Below are positions 53,557 through 62,835 of a DNA stretch of 64,000 nucleotides, piece after piece (the stretch's first letter is position 1; the number at the start of each line of letters is the position of its first letter). The stretch comes from Nostoc sp. UHCC 0926 (lineage in GTDB: Bacteria > Cyanobacteriota > Cyanobacteriia > Cyanobacteriales > Nostocaceae), in the NCBI RefSeq assembly GCF_028623165.1, contig NZ_CP117768.1:1612001-1676000 (forward strand), given 5' to 3'. The notes beneath the pieces are model-generated. The model saw only the letters and a list, made by a program, of their open reading frames with translations, did no database searches and was not told the DNA's origin. The translations under genes and the position numbers were made by a program.

Positions 53557-54273
53557 TTACCTTTTATCATCTCGCCACAAAGCAATACCGCCTAATAAAC
53601 CAGTGATATTGGGGATGAGTTTCACATTTAACGGTAGCTGGAAATTCACTCTCACGGCTTCACCACCGCCAATGTAAAGGTAATCATAATTGAACAGATG
53701 TTGCAAGGATGCGATCGCTTTTTCTAAACGCCTGTTCCATCTTTTCTCACCAATTTTTTCTAACTCTGCACGCCCCAACTGTTGCTCAAAAGTCTCTCCT
53801 TTGCGAAACGGATGATGCCCCATTTCCATATTCGGTACCAGCTTACCATCCATAAATAAAGCCGAACCAAACCCTGTACCCAGAGTAATCACCAATTCTA
53901 CGCCTTTACCTGCGATCGCTCCAAACCCCTGCATATCTGCATCATTAATCACCCGCACAGGCTTGTTTAAGTGTTTTAATAATGCTGTTTCCAAATCAAA
54001 TCCGATCCAATCTGGATGTAAGTTTACCGCTGTTTCCGTGACTCCAGACCGCACCACACCAGGAAAACCAACCGAAACGCGATGAAATTCACCTTGAGCT
54101 GCTGCTAACACAACAATTGCATTAATTACAACATCTGGTGTAGCAGGTTGGGGTGTATCTAAACGTGCCCTTTCCGTTACAGGATTCCCCGTAATATCCA
54201 AAACCATAGCCTTAACGCCACTACCACCAATATCTACTGATAGGGTACGAATCGATCCATTTTCTTCAACCAT
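53557..54273 (-). CDS. ROK-family polyphosphate glucokinase-like protein
   Basis: 238 residues of the ROK/polyphosphate glucokinase branch. LSVDIGGSGVKAMVLDITGN is the phosphate-binding loop, VGFPGVV and the active site NDADMQGFGAIAGKG follow, then LGTGFGSALFMDG. Polyphosphate glucokinases phosphorylate glucose using polyphosphate and often ATP. The usual zinc-binding cysteines of other ROK kinases are absent, as expected for the PPGK branch. The GH13 glucan-hydrolase gene lies about 3 kb away, not in the same operon. Confidence 0.88.
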   Translation of the reverse strand: MVEENGSIRTLSVDIGGSGVKAMVLDITGNPVTERARLDTPQPATPDVVINAIVVLAAAQGEFHRVSVGFPGVVRSGVTETAVNLHPDWIGFDLETALLKHLNKPVRVINDADMQGFGAIAGKGVELVITLGTGFGSALFMDGKLVPNMEMGHHPFRKGETFEQQLGRAELEKIGEKRWNRRLEKAIASLQHLFNYDYLYIGGGEAVRVNFQLPLNVKLIPNITGLLGGIALWRDDKR

Positions 54274-54825
54274 TAGCTTAAGTCCTTGTTATTAGTCCCT
54301 ATTTGGTTATTATCCTCTGCCGCATCTTGATTAGAGTGGATATAGCTAGAGTTCTTCACATGGGGATTTACAAGCGATCGCTGACAACAAGATGTACGGT
54401 TGCACGACGCGCAACCGTTACTCAAGCTTAATTCTCATTAACAGTATTAATTAGTTTTAAGGCTGTACGTTCGCTTATTTTTAAAGGACAAGAGAAATTA
54501 ATGGCTTCAGGGCATTAGTGACAAGTTAAGGCAAAATTATTTTGGTCAACACTAATTAAGCTGTAAATTGACTAAATAGAGAGGATCAAATTTAGCTTAA
54601 TACTCGGTTTTGAGGACAGAGTTAAATGATGCTTTTAAATATGAGGCGATCACTGGCTGAAAAATTGTGTTTCTAACCCCAATTTCAGACAATATTTTAA
54701 GCACTATTGCTTATTGACAAATAGTTTATAATTTTAACTTGTCACCAATGGCTTCAGGGGAAAGGAATAGGGCGATAAGCATTACTAGCACCATTTTCCG
54801 GTAGTTTTACAGACTACCGGAAAAT
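54274..54825. other. Intergenic region with two hairpins
   Basis: Two clear stems occur: ACGGTTGC at 54396-54403 with its complement at 54411-54418, and a perfect 13-bp stem ATTTTCCGGTAGT at 54793-54805 with its complement at 54813-54825. The second ends directly before the creatininase remnant. No gene recognised. Confidence 0.55.
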
Positions 54826-54996
54826 ATGGTAATCATCCAGGCAGTGGGGGCAATTGAACAACATAGCCCTCATCTGCTGTTGATTGTAGATGCTGCGATC
54901 GGTGTGGGGGTGCTAGGAAAAGCTGGATGCCAGTTTTACTCAAAGTTAAAATACAATACATTAGACGCGCGACAACATCTAGATTTGCTAATGTAG
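54826..54996 (+). pseudogene. Creatininase-family remnant
   Basis: 56 residues: MVIIQAVGAIEQHSPHLLLI, VDAAIGVGVLGKAG and a short tail. The creatininase family has PVGAxEQHGPHLP as its metal-binding signature, so this is the start of such a protein. The glycine of EQHG is replaced by serine, HLP by HLL, and the remaining 200 residues are missing. I treat it as a dead fragment. Confidence 0.55.
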
Positions 54997-55080
54997 AGAT
55001 AATGGAAATAGTACTGGCGTAGCTGCTTAAAATCTATTGGGTAGCAAATTTCTATTAAAACCAATATAAGCGAAAGAATT

Positions 55081-55584
55081 ATGACAGCGTTTGAACCTCA
55101 AAGCATCCGCTCTTATAGCCAAGAAGATGTCCAACAAATTCTGCACTTAGCGATCGCTCGTCAAGCTAATGACAAGGATACAGAATTTTCTTATGAGCAG
55201 ATATTAGAAATTGCTGCTGAGTTAGAAATTTCACCTGATTCTTTAAAATTAGCCCAACATGATTGGTTAGTACAACAAGGTCAAGTCCAACAGCGAAACG
55301 CTTTTGACGCCTACCGCATCAGAAGATTTCAGAAGCGTCTAGGCAATTACGCAATTTTGAATGGCTTTTTTATACTGTTAGATTTAATCACTGGTGGCGG
55401 AATTTCTTGGTCGCTGTACATTTTGCTATTCTGCGGATTACCTGTAGGGCTGGATGTTTGGAATACCTTTCAAATCAAAGGCGAAGAGTATGAAATGGCA
55501 TTCCAGAAATGGAGTCGTAAGCATCAGATTAAGAAAACCATCAGTACAGTTTTAAATAAGTGGTTTAAGGCATTGCAGGCTTAG
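55081..55584 (+). CDS. 2TM domain protein
   Basis: 167 residues. The N-terminal part (about 1-70) has a helical region (YSQEDVQQILHLAIARQAND, ISPDSLKLAQHDWL). Two hydrophobic helices follow (NYAILNGFFILLDLITGGGI, WSLYILLFCGLPVGLDVW), which match the 2TM domain, and the C-terminal basic helix (KWSRKHQIKKTISTVLNKWF) faces the cytoplasm. The family is common in cyanobacteria, and the function is unknown. There is no neighbour in the same operon. Confidence 0.8.
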   Translation: MTAFEPQSIRSYSQEDVQQILHLAIARQANDKDTEFSYEQILEIAAELEISPDSLKLAQHDWLVQQGQVQQRNAFDAYRIRRFQKRLGNYAILNGFFILLDLITGGGISWSLYILLFCGLPVGLDVWNTFQIKGEEYEMAFQKWSRKHQIKKTISTVLNKWFKALQA

Positions 55585-56152
55585 TAGATGTGCTTGCGTA
55601 AGCGTACCCACACGCAGAATCGAGCTACGCGCAGCATCTCATAAACAAGCTCGTCGTAGACATGGCTAATTTAAAAAAAACCCGCAGTAGAATTCGGGGT
55701 CATATTTACCACAATATTTGTTGTGTAACACCACTGAAAGAAAATCTGAATAAACACAGGAATTATTAGGATTAATATTGATGTTACAGTAGTTATCGAT
55801 TGGATGAGAACACCAACATTCCTATACAAAGCATAGGAACGAGAGAAACGAGATAACAATGGTAAATCGAGCTTTTTTCGACTTGTGTGTACACCGTAAC
55901 CCCGCTTGCTCTTAGGGGAGACAAAGCGTAGCTTTGGTGGAGTGGGGTTCTTCAGGTTTAATAAGTAATCAAGCGGACATGATATAAAATTCTTGTTTAT
56001 TCCTCTTGAGAGGAATGCAAGCTATTAGCCTTGGAATTTTATTCCAAGGGGGGATAGAAACGAAGCGGGGCTTGTCATATATTGGGTAATGACAAGCCCT
56101 ACTACGATTGGGGAGTAAGATTCAAAGCCTCTGAAAACCTTCGCTATGGTAT
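55585..56152. other. Intergenic region with dispersed repeats
   Basis: Contains small-repeat-like GC-rich DNA at 55615-55662, an isolated end of the 1-540 element (55881-55898), and a hairpin at 56068-56099 (GGGCTTGTCAT and complement). No gene recognised. Confidence 0.6.
55881..55898. repeat. Solo copy of the GTGTACAC-type element end
   Basis: ACTTGTGTGTACACCGTA matches the right end of the 529-bp unit at 522-539. The partner end is not in this window near here. Confidence 0.75.
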
Positions 56153-57211
56153 TTACTTAAGTTTTTCGTGAGCAGCCAAAATAATTTTTTCAGTTTCTTC
56201 CCAGCCAATACATTTATCAGTTACAGAAATACCATATTTTAATTCTTCTTGTTTACCAGTAATTGATTGACTACCTTCATACAAATGGGATTCCAACATC
56301 ATGCCAACTATTGATGTATTACCATCCACTATTTGCTGAATAATATTTTCTAAGACAGTACCTTGTAATTTGTAATCTTTATTGGTATTGCCGTGGCTAC
56401 AGTCAATCACAATTCTCGGTGGTAAATTTGCCTGTTTTAATTTCTCTTCTACCAGTTTGACATTTGCTGGATCAAAGTTGGGCTGAGTACCACCCCTTAA
56501 AATTACGTGACCGTAGGCATTACCTTTTGTTTGAAATACGCTGACCTGTCCGTTTTGATTAATTCCCAGAAAATTATGCGGGTTTCTAGCTGATTGTAAG
56601 GCATTCAAAGCTACTTGAATATTACCGTCTGTACCGTTTTTAAAACCTACAGGCATCGAAAGCCCACTTGCCATTTCGCGGTGAGTTTGTGATTCGGTCG
56701 TGCGTGCTCCAATGGCAGACCATGTAATCAGTTCACTAATGTATTGAGGGATGATTGGATCTAGTGCTTCTGTGCCAGCAGGTAATCCTAATTCTGTAAT
56801 TTTTAATAACAGGTTCCGGGCAATTAACAAACCATTTTCTACATGGAAAGAATCATCCATATCTGGATCATTAATTAATCCTTTCCAGCCTACAGTTGTT
56901 CTTGGTTTTTCAAAGTACACTCGCATAACTAGTAGCAAGTTATCCTTAACTCGCTCGGACAATATTTTCAATCTCTCAGAATATTCGAGCGCTGCTTTTG
57001 GATCGTGGATTGAGCATGGGCCAACTACTATAAATTTTCTGCGATCCTGAAAATCCAGGATATGTTCTATTTCCTGTCTAGATGCTAAAACTCTTTGTTC
57101 AGCTAATTGTGTTAAAGGTAGTTTTGATTTGACTTCATTGGGAGTTAATAAAATGCGATCGTTCTTGATGTTAGCGTTGTCGATATTACTATTAAATAAT
57201 GTGTTGTGCAT
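56153..57211 (-). CDS. 3-deoxy-7-phosphoheptulonate (DAHP) synthase, class I
   Basis: 352 residues of the AroF/AroG/AroH type, which joins phosphoenolpyruvate and erythrose 4-phosphate to open the shikimate pathway. Conserved blocks are FIVVGPCSIHDPKAALEYSE, RVYFEKPRTTVGWKGLINDP, ARTTESQTHREMASGLSMPV, GFKNGTDG, CSHGNTNKDY and SVTDKCIGWEETE. The N-terminal strand is present, so feedback control by an aromatic amino acid is likely, but which one is not readable. The start MHNTLFNSNIDN is unconserved and weakly supported. Confidence 0.95.
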   Translation of the reverse strand: MHNTLFNSNIDNANIKNDRILLTPNEVKSKLPLTQLAEQRVLASRQEIEHILDFQDRRKFIVVGPCSIHDPKAALEYSERLKILSERVKDNLLLVMRVYFEKPRTTVGWKGLINDPDMDDSFHVENGLLIARNLLLKITELGLPAGTEALDPIIPQYISELITWSAIGARTTESQTHREMASGLSMPVGFKNGTDGNIQVALNALQSARNPHNFLGINQNGQVSVFQTKGNAYGHVILRGGTQPNFDPANVKLVEEKLKQANLPPRIVIDCSHGNTNKDYKLQGTVLENIIQQIVDGNTSIVGMMLESHLYEGSQSITGKQEELKYGISVTDKCIGWEETEKIILAAHEKLK

Positions 57212-57342
57212 AGGGATGATTTGGCAATTTTATATCCGCACTTCAACTCAAAAGTGTAACACAAACCGATGATATTTTAAAATAGCCTATTTTATGCTTG
57301 ACAAATGTCTAATTAAACTGTATATGAGTAAGATAATAACTG

Positions 57343-57370
57343 AAAAAGGGAAAAAATGTTTCCCCTTTTC
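57343..57370 (-). terminator. Terminator of the GH13 gene
   Basis: On the minus strand AAAAGGGGAAAC forms a hairpin with TTTCCCTTTTTC and ends in a T-run. It lies about 40 bp beyond the stop codon at 57410. Confidence 0.55.
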
Positions 57371-57409
57371 TTTCCTATTGGATTACCGACTCAACAGTAG
57401 TGTATATTA

Positions 57410-59068
57410 TTACTGCCATACAAACACTTTGGCTTCGTATGGTCCCAAATCAGCTATGATACCATCGTCACTAGCTTCGACATCATAATTCCCTGTCCAC
57501 TCGTGCCATGTACCAACGCTTGCTAAATTAGGAACATGATAGTCACCTAGAAAGTTTTCTGAAAAATTAGCTACCACGACTATACGAGAACCTTCATCAT
57601 TCCAACGAGTATAAGCTAATACTTTTGCCTCTGGATTTTCGTGGATAAAATCAATATTTTCTGTGTAGAGGGCATGATTATTTTTACGCAGGTTGGTTAA
57701 GCCTTTGTATGATTCAAATAAACCACGATTTAAATCATTACCTAACAGCGTCCAATCAATTTTGGATGATTCAGGTTGTTTAGGTTTATACTCGCCAAAT
57801 TCCTCTCCCATCCAAATCAAAGGTACACCAACAGCAGTCATCAGGATGGCTACTCCTAATTTAGCCCGCCTAAAGGCATCTTCGTCAAAAATCTCACGGT
57901 TCCCCAATTCAACCATGAGATGGTTATGGTCGTGGTTGGTGAGGTAATTTACCACATTAGTGGCACCCAAGAAGCCTTGGCGCTTGCAGTCAATGACATC
58001 TTTGAGACGCTCTAAATCAAATGTATCACCGCAGATATGTTCTAAAATGCAGTGATAGAAACTATCATGCCAGCAACCATCCATTGGCCCATCTACATTG
58101 GTAATGCTGGTAGTTTCAGGAATGTATTCGGCAACGTTGTAAAAAGGCTTCATGCTAGCAGTTTTTTTGGCTTCTTGAACAATCCAGTGCATGAAGTCGT
58201 AGTTAGCAATTTGCCGCGCTGCATCATAGCGAATACCATCAAGATGATATTCCCCAATCCAAAAACGGATTGTATCACCAATAAATTTCCACGCTGGATG
58301 AATATCTAATTTTTCGTCATAATGTTCATAATTAAACTCAGGTCCCCAGTTATTACCAGGGTCACGGGGAGAGTGATGATACCAATAATCGTGGTCAATT
58401 TGTGTTAAAGGAGCAGATGCTTCTGAGTGGTTATAAATACCGTCAAGAATCACACGAATACCTTTAGCATGACACTCATCAATCAATTTTTTTAACTCAG
58501 CAGTTGAACCATAACTAGATTCTGTTGCAAAGAAGTGGCGGGGATTATAACCCCAACTATAATCACCAGGATATTCTTTAAGTGGCATCAACTCAATAGC
58601 GTTGATTCCCAGTTCACACAAATAATCTAACTTTTCAATGACATGTTTGTACTTACCTCGTGCATAAGGATCATCCTCACCACCAGAAAAGTCACCGACA
58701 TGCAATTCATAAATTACCAATTCTTGGTCAGCAGGTAAAGGTTTATCATCATGTTGCCAAATATAGGTATCAGTAATCCTTTTACCATCTTTTACCTGGA
58801 TAACACCATCATCCTTTCCACTTTGTTCATCTATATCAGTTGCATAGGGATCTGTGACATCAACCCATTGTTCTGGTTCAAAAAACCATGAATTTGACTG
58901 GACACGGAATTTATATTTATAAACGCCGTCTTCTAGTTCAACACTTGTACGAAAATAACCATCATCACCTTTTTCCATTGGAATTTCTTGCCAATCAGAA
59001 AAAGAACCAATTAATGCGGCTCCTTTGTTGTAAGGTGCAAATAAATTAAATTCAATTGGCTTTGCCAT
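57410..59068 (-). CDS. GH13 alpha-amylase-family enzyme with CBM48 domain
   Basis: 552 residues. The N-terminal CBM48/early-set domain (about 1-95; AALIGSFSDWQEIPMEKG) is followed by the GH13 barrel. Region I is DGIYNHSE, region II GIRYDAARQI with the catalytic Asp, region III FYNVAEYIPE with the Glu, and region IV NYLTNHDHNHLM. The layout resembles glycogen-branching and isoamylase-like enzymes, but the protein is shorter and lacks the long insertions of GlgB and GlgX. It probably acts on alpha-glucans. Whether it branches, debranches or hydrolyses is not clear from sequence. The start MAKPIEFNLFAPYN is well supported. Confidence 0.9.
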   Translation of the reverse strand: MAKPIEFNLFAPYNKGAALIGSFSDWQEIPMEKGDDGYFRTSVELEDGVYKYKFRVQSNSWFFEPEQWVDVTDPYATDIDEQSGKDDGVIQVKDGKRITDTYIWQHDDKPLPADQELVIYELHVGDFSGGEDDPYARGKYKHVIEKLDYLCELGINAIELMPLKEYPGDYSWGYNPRHFFATESSYGSTAELKKLIDECHAKGIRVILDGIYNHSEASAPLTQIDHDYWYHHSPRDPGNNWGPEFNYEHYDEKLDIHPAWKFIGDTIRFWIGEYHLDGIRYDAARQIANYDFMHWIVQEAKKTASMKPFYNVAEYIPETTSITNVDGPMDGCWHDSFYHCILEHICGDTFDLERLKDVIDCKRQGFLGATNVVNYLTNHDHNHLMVELGNREIFDEDAFRRAKLGVAILMTAVGVPLIWMGEEFGEYKPKQPESSKIDWTLLGNDLNRGLFESYKGLTNLRKNNHALYTENIDFIHENPEAKVLAYTRWNDEGSRIVVVANFSENFLGDYHVPNLASVGTWHEWTGNYDVEASDDGIIADLGPYEAKVFVWQ

Positions 59069-59351
59069 AGAAGTGTTTGTAATATCAATGGTTGATAGGA
59101 ATATTTTCTGATGGTCAATTGAATTTGCAAATCACTCTAGAGAAATAATTATATAATTAGTGCTTCTATCTTCAGGAAGAATTGATAAATACTTTATAAG
59201 TTTAACTATTTTTTAGTGATTTTTGACTGTTTATAGCATTTATTTTTTGATTAATATTCAAATTTACTATAGTACAATTTGGTCTTATAATAATATTAAA
59301 ATTCAAAGATTTTTGTATCTAACTGGAAGATTTTTAATAATTGCAACCCAT

Positions 59352-59385
59352 AGATCCCCGACAACTTTTACGAAGTCGGGGATCT
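59352..59385. repeat. GATCCCCGAC inverted repeat
   Basis: AGATCCCCGAC at 59352-59362 pairs exactly with GTCGGGGATCT at 59375-59385, followed on the plus strand by TGTTTC. It may serve as a terminator of the DUF1823 gene on the minus strand. The stretch 59069-59434 otherwise shows nothing recognisable. Confidence 0.6.
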
Positions 59386-59434
59386 TGTTTCTCACAAATG
59401 ATTTCGGATTGCGATAAATATTGGCTGCATGAGA

Positions 59435-59812
59435 TTACTCAATTTTGCCGTTAGTTTGTTGCAGATAACTTAACAACCAATTCGCCGCCGTCGCTCTGCG
59501 AGTTTGTCGAGGCCCAAACTCACCAATTTTGTAACCTTTGAAACCCAGTTTTTCTTTTAGCATTTGTTTATTTTCAGCAGGAATGGAACGAGTCAACTTG
59601 ACTGTTGCAGGGCGAGATTCAATGAAATCTGGTGGTTGTGGGTACTCATCTTGCCATTCTGGTGCAACTTGGCTAGTGTCCCATTGTGCAGTTGAGGAAT
59701 CATAGCGATAGCCTAAATAATGCCATAGCAACTGGTTGACTGTGGCATCATCAAGTTTCTCGTCAAGAATTGCCCAAATTGTTTCTGTATTCAGTGATGG
59801 TAGGTTAGACAT
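59435..59812 (-). CDS. DUF1823 family protein
   Basis: 125 residues starting at MSNLPSLNTETIWAILDEKL (ATG at 59812; an upstream in-frame start at 59830 adds six residues). The family pattern is ATVNQLLWHYLGYRYDSSTA, then QWDTSQVAPEWQDEYPQPPD and a C-terminal GPRQTRRATAANWLLSYLQQ. It is a cyanobacterial and plastid family of unknown function. No membrane segment. Confidence 0.85.
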   Translation of the reverse strand: MSNLPSLNTETIWAILDEKLDDATVNQLLWHYLGYRYDSSTAQWDTSQVAPEWQDEYPQPPDFIESRPATVKLTRSIPAENKQMLKEKLGFKGYKIGEFGPRQTRRATAANWLLSYLQQTNGKIE

Positions 59813-59893
59813 AAGCAATTCCAAATTCAAAGTTGAAAAACTGACTAGTAATTAAAATAAATCGTAATTCGTAAATAGGGGATTTGTTCCAAA

Positions 59894-60049
59894 TAGGACT
59901 TACGCAAAAATCGCCAAAAAGCTTAATTTATCGAACCGCCATCTCTACGAGAGGCTGACGCCAACGCGCAGCGTCTCGCAGAGAAGACGCCAAGGACGCC
60001 TTCGCGGAGCGTCTCGAAGAGAAGAATTGTAGAGTGTGCGTAAGTCCTA
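59894..60049. mobile_element. 156-bp MITE, copy 2
   Basis: Same length and ends as 6005-6160: TAGGACTTACGCA at 59894-59906 and its complement at 60037-60049, flanked by CCAAA (59889-59893 and 60050-60054), a 5-bp target duplication. The interior differs at few positions, including CTTCGCGGAGCG in place of CAACGCGCAGCG. It sits directly upstream of the broken TpsB gene. Confidence 0.9.
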
Positions 60050-60054
60050 CCAAA

Positions 60055-60862
60055 ATATAGTCGGTGGCAAGCAGAAAGGAGGTGATTAAGAGTGGGATAA
60101 TTGCGATCGCCAAGAGTTGAATTTGCCCTATCCCTGGGATTTACCTATGAGGATGGTCAAACTTTTCTCTTCGATAACCTTGCAACCCCCTTTGGTATTG
60201 GCCCTGACGCCAATGGAGTTAGCCGTACCAGTGTAATTAAATTTGGTCAAGACTATATCAAGCGCGAACCTCAAGGAGCTTGGTTTTTGCGTAGGCGTAG
60301 CCCGCCGCAGGCATCGCAATTTAGTTTTGGTATTGACATATTAGATGCAACTATCAACAATCACCCCATCCCTGATGGTCGCTTTTTCAGTTATTTGGGT
60401 GAAGTACAGCGCGTGCAGCAACTTAGCAGCGATCATCTATTGCTCATCCAAGCAAACTTGCAGCTAACACCAGATAGCCTTTTACCTTCCTAGCAATTCG
60501 TCATTGGCGGTGGACAGTCTGTAAGGGCATATCGCCAAAATATCCGCTCAGGGGATAATGGATTTCGTGTAGCGATCGAAGATCGGATCACAGTGCAGCG
60601 CAATGAATCTGGATTATCCACGATTCAACTTGCGCCATTTCTCGACATGGGAGCCGTCTGGAATAAGTCTAATAATCCCAATCCGCTACCCGATCAAACT
60701 TTTCTGCTGGGGGCAGGCTTAGGATTATTGTGGAATCAGGCAATGGGAATTGATAATCTGTATTTGCGGCTCGATTATGGATTTCCATTTATCGATCTGA
60801 GCGATCGCGGTAATAACGCCCAGGATGATGGTTTTTACTTTAGCCTTCGCTATCAACCTTAG
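60055..60862 (+). pseudogene. TpsB/ShlB-type outer membrane translocator, broken
   Basis: The C-terminal beta-barrel of a two-partner secretion pore is recognisable: FALSLGFTYEDGQTFLFDNL, SQFSFGIDILDAT, then FVIGGGQSVRGYRQN (the conserved VRGY) and the final strand YFSLRYQP. It is inactivated three ways. The POTRA and N-terminal half are missing. A TAG at 60491-60493 interrupts LLPS-x-QFVIGG, where Gln is expected. An insert of about 21-24 bp (RRSPPQAS) from a small dispersed repeat lies in frame after GAWFLR. Confidence 0.8.
60287..60317. repeat. Small dispersed repeat inserted in the TpsB remnant
   Basis: GCGTAGGCGTAGCCCGCCGC followed by AGGCATCGC is the reverse complement of the GC-rich repeat at 38103-38121 with its tail. 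The insertion is in frame and adds about seven residues. Confidence 0.75.
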
Positions 60863-60868
60863 TAAAGT

Positions 60869-60897
60869 GGTGCGTTAGTCTTTAGCGTAACGCATCC
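60869..60897. repeat. GGTGCGTTA hairpin repeat
   Basis: GGTGCGTTA and TAACGCATC form a 9-bp stem, related to the GGGTGCGTTA/TAACGCACCC pair at 59-68 and 429-438. It follows the TpsB remnant by 7 bp and may act as a terminator. Confidence 0.65.
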
Positions 60898-61106
60898 TAC
60901 CAACTTGACTTATCAATGTTTCCTGACCTATGTCAGCATTTTTTGTTTTAAAAACCACTTCAAAAGCGTATTTTCAGGTGATTGGCGATTTTTTAAGAAT
61001 TTATTTTTGATTATTTACTGAGCTGATCTGCATTTGGGGTGTACTCTCAATATACGGTAACTATCTACTCGATCTTTGAGATAAATTACACCCAGAGGTG
61101 AATACC

Positions 61107-61763
61107 ATGAAAAATTATGCTGATAAGCAGGAATTTATATTAAGTCAAATTACAAATAAATATTTTCAGCGCCGAGATTTCAGTGGATGTGACTTGAGTG
61201 GAATCGACCTGAAAGGAATTGATTTAAGTGGTGTTAACTTCATAGGAGCGGATTTGAGTGATGCAAATCTGTGTGGCTGTGTCCTCACTCGTGCTAATTT
61301 AAGTGGCGCAAATTTGATGCAAGCTAGCTTACGTGAAGCTAATTTGTATGAAGCATCTTTGTGTGAAGCTAATTTGATTAATGCTGATTTAACACGAGCA
61401 AATTTGTGCGGAACTTTCTTATGGCGGGCAAAATTTACAAATAGTAATCTTTGGGGTGCTTCTTTGTGTGATGTAGATTTGAGAGAAGCAGACCTAAGTG
61501 AAGCCAAATTAATTGAAGCATCACTGATTGAAGCTAACTTAGTTAGAGCAAATCTCACAGGAGCAAAGCTATGTGGAGCAAAATTACTAGAAGCTAATTT
61601 AACTGAGGCCAACTTAACTGGTGCAGACCTGACATGGGCAAATTTAACCAAGGCAAATTTGAGTAAGGCAAACCTTTGGGAGACAAACCTGATTTATGCT
61701 AAGTTCCGAAATACTATCATGCCTGATGGCACAATTAAGCAACCTCAGATAATGATTTATTAA
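61107..61763 (+). CDS. Pentapeptide-repeat protein
   Basis: 218 residues. After about 30 residues (KQEFILSQITNKYFQRRDFS) there is an unbroken run of A(D/N)LXX pentapeptides to about residue 205, for example GIDLSGVNFIGADLSDANL and LTRANLSGANLMQASLREA. Such sequences form a right-handed quadrilateral beta helix. Functions vary from DNA mimicry to scaffolding and cannot be told here. There is no signal peptide, so it is cytoplasmic. The ATG at 61107 has AGAGGTG directly upstream; an in-frame GTG at 61098 is inside that RBS. Confidence 0.88.
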   Translation: MKNYADKQEFILSQITNKYFQRRDFSGCDLSGIDLKGIDLSGVNFIGADLSDANLCGCVLTRANLSGANLMQASLREANLYEASLCEANLINADLTRANLCGTFLWRAKFTNSNLWGASLCDVDLREADLSEAKLIEASLIEANLVRANLTGAKLCGAKLLEANLTEANLTGADLTWANLTKANLSKANLWETNLIYAKFRNTIMPDGTIKQPQIMIY

Positions 61764-61880
61764 AAGAGTTAGGAGTGATTCAATTTTAGATTATAGATTT
61801 TAGATTTTTCTTTCAATTTAAAATCTAAAACTAGCAGAGTTAGGAGAGAATAACTTTCTGTTTGTTCTTCTGCTCAATGA

Positions 61881-62660
61881 CTAAAATTCGCGTTGTGAAA
61901 AGATAAAAATAGCGATCGCTAACAACATGGCACTATAAAGTAAGCCATAGCCAGCATTCATAATCAGTACAGTTGTGTCAGGTAGTGCTTGCAGACCATA
62001 AACAGCATCATTTTTCAAATCTAATCGAGATAAATCTGGTAAGATGAGAAACAAACCTTGAGTTAGACGTTCCATACCAGGGTTGTGACTAAGACGACCA
62101 AGTTGTACTAAATCTTGAGTAATATTTCCGATTAAATATACTGCAAAGGTTAAAATAGTCGCTAGCAAAGAAGCAGTAAAAACACCAAAGGTAATAGCTA
62201 TAGCAGTGATTAATGATAACTGCAAAAATAAGAAAATTGCCGCAATTAGAATGCTCACCGTTGGATGAGGAATGTTACCAAATTGCAGAAATATCAGATA
62301 AATTGCTGTCATCGTGGCGATAAGTACAGCTAGTACTGCGGATAAACCCAAGTATTTGCCGACGATAATTTCGCTGCGGCTGACAGGTTTAGCAATTAAC
62401 ATTAAGACAGTGCGTTTTTCAATTTCTTTATTAACCAGTCCCGTACCAACAAATATTGTCACAATTAACCCGATGGCATTCATCGCCGCCATCCCAAAGT
62501 CTAAAAACATTTTGTCTTCAGTCGTAGCTGCAAATTCAGGAAGGACACGGAAAGCGGTGGCAAGTATTAAGGCATAAAAACCAATAATATATAGAATGCG
62601 ATCGCGTACCACTTCCTGAAAGACATTCTTTGCCAATACAAAAATTCTGTTAATAGTCAT
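61881..62660 (-). CDS. fraE: ABC-2 type transporter permease, FraE-like
   Basis: 259 residues with six hydrophobic helices, matching ABC-2 permeases: RILYIIGFYALILATAFRVL, GLIVTIFVGTGLVNKEIEKR (the typical cytoplasmic EKR segment), and LSLITAIAITFGVFTASLLA. It follows the FraD-like gene on the same strand, as fraE follows fraD in the fraC-fraD-fraE operon of Anabaena, where all three support filament integrity and cell-cell communication. No ATPase gene is next to it. The name is from order plus family, so is probable rather than certain. Confidence 0.75.
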   Translation of the reverse strand: MTINRIFVLAKNVFQEVVRDRILYIIGFYALILATAFRVLPEFAATTEDKMFLDFGMAAMNAIGLIVTIFVGTGLVNKEIEKRTVLMLIAKPVSRSEIIVGKYLGLSAVLAVLIATMTAIYLIFLQFGNIPHPTVSILIAAIFLFLQLSLITAIAITFGVFTASLLATILTFAVYLIGNITQDLVQLGRLSHNPGMERLTQGLFLILPDLSRLDLKNDAVYGLQALPDTTVLIMNAGYGLLYSAMLLAIAIFIFSQREF

Positions 62661-62835
62661 TTATCATTTTTCCCTCATCTTCTCATCTCCGTCACCGAAG
62701 TTTAGATTTTAAATTTTGGATAATGGAATTGAATAATTCAAAATCAAAGAATTTAAAAATGTCTGTCCCTTACGCTTCTTGTAAAAGTTGCCCCCAAATT
62801 TAAATGCGAGAACAAATCTAAAATCCAAAATTGAG

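Noticed and set aside
61166..61651. Long antisense frame in the pentapeptide-repeat gene
   Set aside because: Produced by the 15-bp periodicity of the sense gene; the sense protein is clear.
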